Position numbers and translations under genes: made by a program
Notes under the pieces: generated by a model
The model's database searches: none
What the model was told of the DNA's origin: nothing
The model's input: only the letters and a program-made list of their open reading frames with translations
DNA from: an uncultured Lachnospiraceae bacterium
GTDB taxonomy: Bacteria; Bacillota; Clostridia; Lachnospirales; Lachnospiraceae
Assembly (NCBI GenBank): GCA_902796375.1
Contig: CADBOW010000079.1
Span: forward strand, 1 to 6,798
Direction of reading: 5' to 3'
Length of the DNA stretch: 6,798 nucleotides
Shown here: positions 1-5,414 of the stretch, one piece after another
Layout: each line of letters starts with the position of its first letter
How positions within the stretch are numbered: the first letter of the stretch is position 1

Positions 1-386
1 TAGCCTGCCTGGCCGTATGCCTGCTGGTCCGACTGACCGGAAGCCTGCTGTGCCTGCTGACCGTAGCCTGCCTGGCCGTATGCCTGCTGTGCCGACTGAC
101 CGTAGCCTTGCTGACCATATTGCTGCTGACCGTAGCCTGCCTGACCGTATGCCTGCTGACCCGGCTGTCCGTAGCCTTGCTGGCCATATGCCTGCTGACC
201 GTAGCCCTGCTGGCCATAGTACTGCTGGTCATAGCCCTGCTGCCCGTAATACTGCTGGCCATAATACTGTCCATATCCGTACATCTGCGGATTATAAATG
301 TATTCCTGCGGCTGGGGAACATACAATGACGGCAGCTGATACTGTGATGTATCCTCCGGATTCATCTGATTCGGATTATTATCCAT
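1..386 (-). CDS. Gln/Tyr/Gly-rich low-complexity protein, N-terminal part (runs off the window)
   Basis: The reading frame opens at ATG 384-386 and stays open to the window edge, giving 128 complete residues. A good ribosome binding site (AGGAG at 396-400, read on the minus strand) lies 9 nt before the start. Residues 1-35 are polar and Asn/Pro-rich (begins MDNNPNQMNPEDTSQ). From residue 36 the protein is almost only Gln, Gly, Tyr and Ala: I count 34 Q, 24 G, 19 Y and 10 A in 93 residues, in degenerate YGQQ / GYGQQAYGQ units. There is no Lys or Arg in the visible part, and there is no signal peptide. I do not recognise the protein. In Clostridia such tails often precede a small membrane or zinc-ribbon domain, but that part would lie outside the window. 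The composition resembles eukaryotic prion-like (FUS-type) segments; any condensate role is inference. That the gene is real is fairly sure; its function is unknown. Confidence 0.85.
   Translation of the reverse strand, partial: MDNNPNQMNPEDTSQYQLPSLYVPQPQEYIYNPQMYGYGQYYGQQYYGQQGYDQQYYGQQGYGQQAYGQQGYGQPGQQAYGQAGYGQQQYGQQGYGQSAQQAYGQAGYGQQAQQASGQSDQQAYGQAG
3..281 (-). repeat. Degenerate in-frame repeat encoding YGQQ-type units
   Basis: The DNA alternates variants of GGCTACGGTCAGCAG and GCATACGGCCAGGCA on the minus strand. It encodes GYGQQ, AYGQQ and AYGQA units of about five residues, often paired into ten-residue steps. Third-position differences between copies (GGC/GGT/GGA, TAC/TAT, CAG/CAA) suggest an old repeat kept for its amino-acid composition and not a freshly expanded one. 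The array continues beyond the window edge. Confidence 0.85.
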
Positions 387-503
387 TGTTTCCTTCTCCT
401 GTGATAATGATTGTTAATACGTCATCTTCCATTTTGGCCTGTTCACGTATCCTTCTATCCGAGCGAAAACCTTCCACATTACGCGTGTAATCCGTGTCTG
501 GGG

Positions 504-523
504 CACATGTGAGTATACATGTG
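504..523. promoter_or_regulatory. Inverted repeat, possible operator
   Basis: CACATGT and ACATGTG face each other across six bases. The dyad lies 118 bp upstream of the leftward start codon and 10 bp downstream, in the leftward direction, of a TATAAA-like element. The placement would suit an operator for the Q/Y/G-rich gene. There is no direct evidence of a binding protein, and arms of seven bases can arise by chance. Confidence 0.25.
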
Positions 524-600
524 GCTTCGGCATTTATATGAAACACATGAACAGCCTATAACATTTTATCATTTTCATTCTATACCGTCAACGAAGGATA

Positions 601-609
601 TGGTACAAT
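601..609 (+). promoter_or_regulatory. Extended -10 promoter element for the Mur ligase operon
   Basis: TGGTACAAT is an extended -10 (TG-N-TACAAT). The expected -35 position shows no good TTGACA match (tatacc at 581-586), which fits an extended -10 promoter. Transcription would begin near 615-617, leaving a short leader of about 28 nt before the start codon at 644. Confidence 0.5.
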
Positions 610-643
610 GTAGCAGTAATTGTAAAAAGAAAGGATGATCAAT

Positions 644-1975
644 ATGTCTCGACTGATAGGTACATTTCTCGGAAAATCAATCCTTCTGGCGGAACGTATA
701 TTTCATAAGGACGGAAGCACATTTCCGGGGAAATTCGTGATCAAACTTTTCCCGAAATACCTTTCCAGACTGAAATATCCGAAGGATGTGATCATGGTTA
801 CGGGAAGCAGCGGCAAGGGATCCACTACAAGGATCATTGCAAATATGCTCCGGAGCTGCGGTAAAACCGTATGTCACAATCTTGAAGGGTCCAATATGAT
901 CCGCGGCATAGCCTCCACCATGCTGAAGCATGTGACCTGGGGAGGCCGGATCCCGGAGGATGTGATCGTATTGGAGGTGGACGAACGATATCTGAAGGTC
1001 GTAACGAAGCATATCACCCCCGGTCTTATCGTTCTGAACAATCTGACCCGGGATCAGCCGCCACGTCAGGGAAATTATGATCTGGTTTACCGGGAGATTG
1101 AAAAGGGCATTGTAGATTCCGCCGATCTTCTCTGCAACGGAGATGATCCCATCACCCGTCAGGTGGTGCTGAAGCATCCTGGAAAATTCCATTCCTTCGG
1201 CATCAACCGCCTTTCCACGGATTTTGACACACTTCCCACCGGTGTGAAGGATTGTGCCTACTGTCCGAAATGTGGAAAGAAAATGAATTATAAATGGTAT
1301 CATTACGGAACCGTAGGTGATTTCACCTGCCCGTCCTGTGGTTACAGCCGCGACAGGACAGATTATGCAGTCACCTCCGTGGATCCGTCAAAGGGCACCA
1401 TCACCCTGAATCAGACGCTTACCGTTTCTGCGGATCCGCTTCTGCTCTTTCATATCTATAACCTTGCGGCAGCCTATGGCGCAGCCGATCTGATGCAGCT
1501 TCCCATGGAGCAGGTTGCTGAATCGCTGCAGGAGGAAGTAATCTCGGAGAAGATCTATAACCGGATTGAGAAGAACGGTCGGTCCTTTGTGGCTATCAGC
1601 TGTAAAGCCGAGAACAATGCCACCTACAATCTGGCACACTATTATACACTGAAACAGCCCGGCCAGAAGGTACTTGTCATGGGACTCCGGGAGATCAGCC
1701 GGAGATACAGCCATTTTGATCTTTCCTGGATCTATGATCTGGATCTGGAAGCATTAAATGTTCCGGAGGTTCAGGAGGTGATCTGTGCCGGACCCTATGC
1801 TGCGGATTTCGCTCTTCGCTGTAAGCTGGCAGGATTTCCCATGAATAAGGTCAGATGCATGGAAACACTGGACGGTCTTGCAAAGGAACTGACCCGTACC
1901 ACAGGCGATGTATACGGGATCCTCAACTTTGATTATATCCCACCCTTCCTGGAGGAGGTGAATAAGTACAAATGA
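644..1975 (+). CDS. murT: MurT-like Mur ligase family protein (divergent)
   Basis: A 443-residue protein with the MurT layout. It has an ATP-binding P-loop (GSSGKGSTT, 54-62), HNLEGSNM (78-85), the acidic LEVDE motif (110-114), and NGDD (165-168). A MurT-specific Cys4 zinc ribbon follows (CPKC 207-210, CPSC 229-232), then a C-terminal DUF1727-type domain with DLSWIYD at 359-365. S. aureus MurT (about 437 residues) with GatD amidates the D-Glu of lipid II. ATG 644 is chosen over ATG 635 because AAAGG (630-634) abuts 635 but lies 9 nt before 644. The next gene overlaps by ATGA, implying a two-subunit complex. Several motifs differ from MurT as I recall it: the P-loop has one extra residue and reads GKGS as in FolC, FRDQxDRxGE is TRDQPPRQGN, and NPAG and ADGRD are lost. 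Family membership is sure; lipid II amidation is not. Confidence 0.88.
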   Translation: MSRLIGTFLGKSILLAERIFHKDGSTFPGKFVIKLFPKYLSRLKYPKDVIMVTGSSGKGSTTRIIANMLRSCGKTVCHNLEGSNMIRGIASTMLKHVTWGGRIPEDVIVLEVDERYLKVVTKHITPGLIVLNNLTRDQPPRQGNYDLVYREIEKGIVDSADLLCNGDDPITRQVVLKHPGKFHSFGINRLSTDFDTLPTGVKDCAYCPKCGKKMNYKWYHYGTVGDFTCPSCGYSRDRTDYAVTSVDPSKGTITLNQTLTVSADPLLLFHIYNLAAAYGAADLMQLPMEQVAESLQEEVISEKIYNRIEKNGRSFVAISCKAENNATYNLAHYYTLKQPGQKVLVMGLREISRRYSHFDLSWIYDLDLEALNVPEVQEVICAGPYAADFALRCKLAGFPMNKVRCMETLDGLAKELTRTTGDVYGILNFDYIPPFLEEVNKYK

Positions 1976-2667
1976 AACTGAAGCTGGGTTATTTCTATCA
2001 TGATCTGTTAAATCTTTACGGTGACAGCGGAAATATCAAGGCGCTGGACTGGCATCTCCGGGAACAGGGCATTGAGACCACCATCGACTATCTGTCTCTG
2101 GAGGATCCGAAGGACATCGAAAGCTATGACTTCATTTACATGGGATCCGGCATCGAACGTTACCTGGTCCTTGCATTGAAGGATGCCATGAAGTATAAAG
2201 CCGGTTTCAAAGCAGCCATCGAAAATGGGGTCTATATCCTGGCCACGGGCAATTCCTTTGAGATCTTCGGTTCTGAGATCCGGATGCCCAGCAGGTCCTA
2301 TCCGGGACTTGGGCTGCTTTCCTTCGCAACCGAGTATAAAACAAGGACCGTTCATGATCTGATCCTTCCTTACAGAGATCATCCGCTGGTGGGCTTTGAA
2401 AATCATTCCGGCAGCACTGTAGATAATGAGGAAACGCCCTTCCTTTCGACGGAAAGCCGAACAGAGGGCGTTGTAAAAAATCATTTTACAGGGACCTATA
2501 CCATCGGTCCTCTTCTGGTACGGAATCCATACATCTGTGAGTCGCTGGTTCACGATCTGATCCTTCAGAAGGATCCGAAATTCCATTTCCGCAAAGCGGA
2601 TTATACGGTGGAACGGAAAGCCTATTCCGCATCATTGAATTTCATGAAGGATGCAAAGCTTTCCTGA
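1972..2667 (+). CDS. gatD: GatD-like class I amidotransferase subunit lacking catalytic Cys and His
   Basis: A 231-residue protein, close to GatD length (about 243), that starts within the ATGA overlap with the Mur ligase gene. GatD landmarks are clear: DLLNLYGDSGNI (11-22), MGSGIER (57-63), GFENHSGST (141-149) and GTYTIGPLLVRNP (174-186). GatD normally hydrolyses glutamine and channels ammonia to MurT. Here the nucleophile elbow, ICGGYQFLG in S. aureus, reads TGNSFEIFG (92-100), so the position of Cys94 is Gly93. The HGP histidine (S. aureus His189) is Ile178. The only cysteine in the protein is Cys189, outside any active-site motif. The fold and the probable partner interface are kept while the glutaminase centre is gone. 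It may act as a structural or regulatory partner, or the ligase may use free ammonia or another amine; all of these are inference. An intrinsic terminator follows 13 nt after the stop. Confidence 0.85.
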   Translation: MKLKLGYFYHDLLNLYGDSGNIKALDWHLREQGIETTIDYLSLEDPKDIESYDFIYMGSGIERYLVLALKDAMKYKAGFKAAIENGVYILATGNSFEIFGSEIRMPSRSYPGLGLLSFATEYKTRTVHDLILPYRDHPLVGFENHSGSTVDNEETPFLSTESRTEGVVKNHFTGTYTIGPLLVRNPYICESLVHDLILQKDPKFHFRKADYTVERKAYSASLNFMKDAKLS

Positions 2668-5339
2668 AGCGACACTTCCTGCTCCGAGAGATAATTCTCC
2701 CGGAGCATTTCTTTTTTGGTCATTACGTCATGATGCAGATCCGTGGCTGATAGTACACGGGCATCCGCTCCGCGAATGATTAGCTGGATCATCCCGTCCG
2801 AGGTGGCTACGGTAATGTCATAATTCTTTTCATGTTCTGTAGTAAAACGTGCTATATACTGATCGGCGGTTTCCGCTTCACTGGTAAATACCACATGGAT
2901 ATTCTGATGGTCCAGAACTTCGGTTCTGTGTCCGGACACCTGATAGGCATCAAAGACCACTATGATCTCCGAGTTGATCTGTGACCGGTATTCGGTCAGA
3001 AGATCCAGAAGGATCGCCCTTGCAGCATCCAGGTTCATCCCCACGATATCCTTTGTCTCCTCCCAGGCATGGACGATATTATATCCGTCTACCAGGAGAT
3101 AGGCTTTTCGTTCGGTCTTCGCTCTGCTTCGGTTTGTCCGATGCTCCGATCCTGTACCGGATGATTCAAACCGGTTTTTCCGGTCCGAGCCTGCCCAGCG
3201 GTTCCGACGTTCCGTCCTGTGCTCCGCAGTCTCATTTGCATGACTGGCCTGCCGCAGGATCCTGTCGATCTCGTCGGTTCCGATGGCCTGCAGGCGTTCT
3301 TCCAGAGAATGCTGTCTCTTCGTATTTCCTGTATACTCTCCTTCTCCGGATGCATCCTGATCTTCAGGATAATAGAGATCCCATCGTGATTCAAGATGCA
3401 TTCGATCCGAAGACTCACTCCAGGATACAAAATCCGCGGTTCCGTGACTTACAAAGACGGATCCGGCGGGATGCATCAGATCCGATTCCGGCCGATAGCC
3501 GATCTTTTCCACGATCTGCTCCTGATCCGGGCATGCATCATATCCATCATATACCATTCGAAACAGCCCTTCCCCGTGGGTATACATCCGAACCTCAGAC
3601 ATATAATTTCTGAGACCGGATATGGCGCCTCTTCCTTCTACCGTGGTCTGAGACTCTGTCTGTTCAACGATATGGCTCTCGGAGGCCAGCTGATTCATAT
3701 CATAGAGTGCTTTTCCCGCAGATGCGGAGGGAACCGTAAGTGTAAATGCCACAAAGGGTTCCAGCAGCAGGGAATCTCCCTTCATCAGTCCCTGTCGGAC
3801 TGCCCGCAGAGCAGCCTCTCGAAAATCTCCGCCCTCGGTATGCTTTTTATGAGCCCGGCCGGCCACCAGCGTGATCTTAAGATCCGTAAGTCCGGAATTC
3901 GTAAGGACCCCTGTCAGATTCTCCTTCTCCACTGCCGTAAGTATGGTCTGCTGCCAGCTTCGATCCAGTTCATCTGTGGAAAGACGGCTCTCCAGCAGGA
4001 TTCCGGTTCCTCTCGGCATGGGCTCCAGAAGAAAATGTACCTCCGCATAATGTCTGAGGGGTTCAAAATGTCCCATTCCATAGGACGGAGCGGACAGGGT
4101 TTCACGATATACTACGGTCCCCTCACCGAAGAAAGCTTCTATACCGAAGCGGTCCCTGATCCGTTCTGTCAGTATCTCAAGCTGAACCTCACCATACAGT
4201 TCGACTTCGATTTCTTCCCGTTCCTCCACCCAATCCACGGATAGCGTATCTTCCTCCTCTTCCAGCTGTCGAAGCTTCGGAAGAAACACCTTGGGATCGA
4301 TCTCCTCCGGAAGGTTCAGATGATAGCGAAGCATGGGCCGGCTCACCTCCGGCTTACGGGAAGGAGCCACACCCAGACCGCAGCCGGCAAATGTGGATGA
4401 AAGGCCGGTTACTGCCACGATGTCTCCCGGTTCCGCAGTCCGGACCACTTCAAATCCCGAGCCGTCATAGGCCCGGATCTCAGTGATCTTCTCACTTTGT
4501 TCTTCCGTCTTCCGCCCTCCCGGAATACGTCCGTGATACAGGACGGAATCCCTGACATTCAGCGATCCGCTGAGTATTTTCAGAAAGCTCTGTCGTTCAC
4601 CGTTCTCTCCATGAAGGATCTTATAACAATATGCTCCAAAGGGTGCCCCGGTATCCACCGGCTTCGGACCCGAAAATAAGGTCATAAGAAGCTCTAACAG
4701 CTCCGAAATGCCGTCTCCCCGCAATGCTGCACCGAAGCAGCAGGGATGGAGACGTCCTTTATGAAATAGTTGGATCAGCTGTTCCTCCCGGATCATTCCC
4801 TGAGACAGATACTGCTCCAGCAGGGCTTCCTCCAAAACCGCGGCCTCTTCCGCTCTTTGCTCCGGATCTTCCAACCAGTTCACGATCCCTTCACCAAGTT
4901 GATCCGTAGCCGTTTCCAGCAGTTTCTCCGGATCCGGAACCGGCAGGTCCATTTTGTTAAAGAAGATCACCGTCGGAATACTTCTTTCCTTTAACAGCCG
5001 GAACAGATACTGTGCATGGGTGGGAATCCGTTCTCCTGCGCCGATCACCAGGACCGCAGCATCAAGAACAGGCAGAACCCGCTCCGATTCTGCCATAAAA
5101 TCCACATGTCCGGGAGTATCCATCAGAATGAACTCCTGCTCACCCCGGCAGATCCGGCACATTTTGGATGAAATTGTGATACCTCTGGCTTTCTCCTCAG
5201 TCTCCGTATCCAGAAATGCGGTTCCATGATCCACACGCCCTGCTGCAGGACGCTTTCCGGAGGCCACCAGCAGCTGTTCGATCAAAGTGGTTTTTCCCGC
5301 ATCCACATGTGCAAGGATTCCGATTGTAACTTTCTTCAT
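2622..5339 (-). CDS. TetM/EF-G-like translation GTPase fused to a C-terminal YacP/Rae1-type NYN nuclease domain
   Basis: A 905-residue protein, about 265 longer than ribosomal protection proteins such as TetM. The GTPase motifs are complete: AHVDAGKT (10-17), RGITI (52-56), DTPGH (74-78) and NKMD (128-131). EF-G-type domains II-V follow to about residue 610. The domain IV tip loop reads HKKHTEGGDF (497-506), where TetM has YSPVSTPADF. A charged, probably disordered linker (about 630-745) leads to an NYN domain starting AYLLVDGYNIVHAW (746-759). Conserved acidic residues fall at D751, D797 (VVFDAY), D826 (TADQYI) and D848 (TSDG). B. subtilis Rae1/YacP is a ribosome-dependent endonuclease acting in the A site, so ribosome-targeted RNA cleavage or rescue is a reasonable inference. 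ATG 5337-5339 is chosen because AGGTGA (5347-5352) lies 7 nt upstream; ATG 5360 lacks a placed site. Its last 46 bp overlap the convergent GatD-like gene. Tetracycline resistance is not supported. Confidence 0.92.
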   Translation of the reverse strand: MKKVTIGILAHVDAGKTTLIEQLLVASGKRPAAGRVDHGTAFLDTETEEKARGITISSKMCRICRGEQEFILMDTPGHVDFMAESERVLPVLDAAVLVIGAGERIPTHAQYLFRLLKERSIPTVIFFNKMDLPVPDPEKLLETATDQLGEGIVNWLEDPEQRAEEAAVLEEALLEQYLSQGMIREEQLIQLFHKGRLHPCCFGAALRGDGISELLELLMTLFSGPKPVDTGAPFGAYCYKILHGENGERQSFLKILSGSLNVRDSVLYHGRIPGGRKTEEQSEKITEIRAYDGSGFEVVRTAEPGDIVAVTGLSSTFAGCGLGVAPSRKPEVSRPMLRYHLNLPEEIDPKVFLPKLRQLEEEEDTLSVDWVEEREEIEVELYGEVQLEILTERIRDRFGIEAFFGEGTVVYRETLSAPSYGMGHFEPLRHYAEVHFLLEPMPRGTGILLESRLSTDELDRSWQQTILTAVEKENLTGVLTNSGLTDLKITLVAGRAHKKHTEGGDFREAALRAVRQGLMKGDSLLLEPFVAFTLTVPSASAGKALYDMNQLASESHIVEQTESQTTVEGRGAISGLRNYMSEVRMYTHGEGLFRMVYDGYDACPDQEQIVEKIGYRPESDLMHPAGSVFVSHGTADFVSWSESSDRMHLESRWDLYYPEDQDASGEGEYTGNTKRQHSLEERLQAIGTDEIDRILRQASHANETAEHRTERRNRWAGSDRKNRFESSGTGSEHRTNRSRAKTERKAYLLVDGYNIVHAWEETKDIVGMNLDAARAILLDLLTEYRSQINSEIIVVFDAYQVSGHRTEVLDHQNIHVVFTSEAETADQYIARFTTEHEKNYDITVATSDGMIQLIIRGADARVLSATDLHHDVMTKKEMLRENYLSEQEVSLQESFASFMKFNDAE
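2681..2717 (+). terminator. Intrinsic terminator of the Mur ligase operon, inside the opposing gene
   Basis: GCTCCG (2681-2686) pairs with CGGAGC (2701-2706). After an A/C mismatch the inner GAGA and TCTC pair around a TAAT loop, and a T-tract (TTTCTTTTTT, 2708-2717) follows. It starts 13 nt after the GatD-like stop codon, in the correct orientation. The same bases encode residues near the C-terminus of the convergent GTPase-nuclease gene. Confidence 0.8.
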
Positions 5340-5368
5340 AAGACGTTCACCTGATCCCATATAGGGTA

Positions 5369-5400
5369 AAACGGTTCTCCTTTTTCAAAGAGAACCGTTT
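5369..5400 (-). terminator. Hairpin between the K/T/E-repeat gene and the GTPase-nuclease gene (terminator or attenuator)
   Basis: AAACGGTTCTC (5369-5379) and GAGAACCGTTT (5390-5400) form a perfect 11-bp stem with a 10-nt loop. Read on the minus strand, the hairpin begins 14 nt after the K/T/E-repeat stop and ends 29 nt before the GTPase start. The T-tract is short (TTTTA, part of it in the stem), so termination may be partial. I see no convincing promoter between it and the GTPase gene. That gene may therefore depend on read-through or on a promoter upstream of the hairpin. Confidence 0.6.
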
Positions 5401-5414
5401 CTCATATCCATATT

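Larger units (their letters stand above)
387..643. other. Divergent intergenic region
   Basis: About 257 bp separate the two divergent start codons. It holds the extended -10 element for the Mur ligase operon (601-609) and the ribosome binding sites of both genes. It also holds two short inverted repeats: ATTAC-4-GTAAT at 478-491 and CACATGT-6-ACATGTG at 504-523. For the leftward gene, a TATAAA-like -10 can be read at 533-538 on the minus strand, but its -35 partner (556-561) is poor. I see no convincing gene here. Confidence 0.6.

Noticed and set aside
1..281. CRISPR-like array
   Set aside because: The repeat has no unique spacers, is in frame with a coding start, and varies at third codon positions.
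17..490. Plus-strand open frames over the Q/Y/G-rich gene (17-490 and 108-329)
   Set aside because: They are the complement of the repeat array, have no ribosome binding site, and encode Leu- or Pro/Ala/Arg-rich repetitive sequence. The minus-strand frame has a proper start and ribosome binding site.
414..533. 39-codon minus-strand frame starting MPKPHVYSHV in the divergent intergenic region
   Set aside because: There is no ribosome binding site before its ATG, it contains the inverted repeats, and the encoded peptide resembles nothing I know. Chance is likely at this length.
1972..2667. Ordinary lipid II isoglutaminyl synthase glutaminase subunit
   Set aside because: Both catalytic residues are replaced, so the name fits the family but not the expected activity.
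3396..4244. Long plus-strand frames inside the GTPase-nuclease gene (also 2981-3613)
   Set aside because: They lie antisense to clearly conserved EF-G-type domains, have no ribosome binding site and encode no recognisable domain.
2622..5339. Tetracycline resistance gene of the tet(M) type
   Set aside because: The overall fold is related, but the domain IV loop known from TetM is replaced, the protein carries a nuclease domain, and no mobile-element context is present.
5358..5388. Promoter for the GTPase gene made of TTGAAA (5383-5388) and TATATG (5358-5363), minus strand
   Set aside because: The spacing is 19 bp and the -10 match is poor, and it overlaps the hairpin. Too weak to list.
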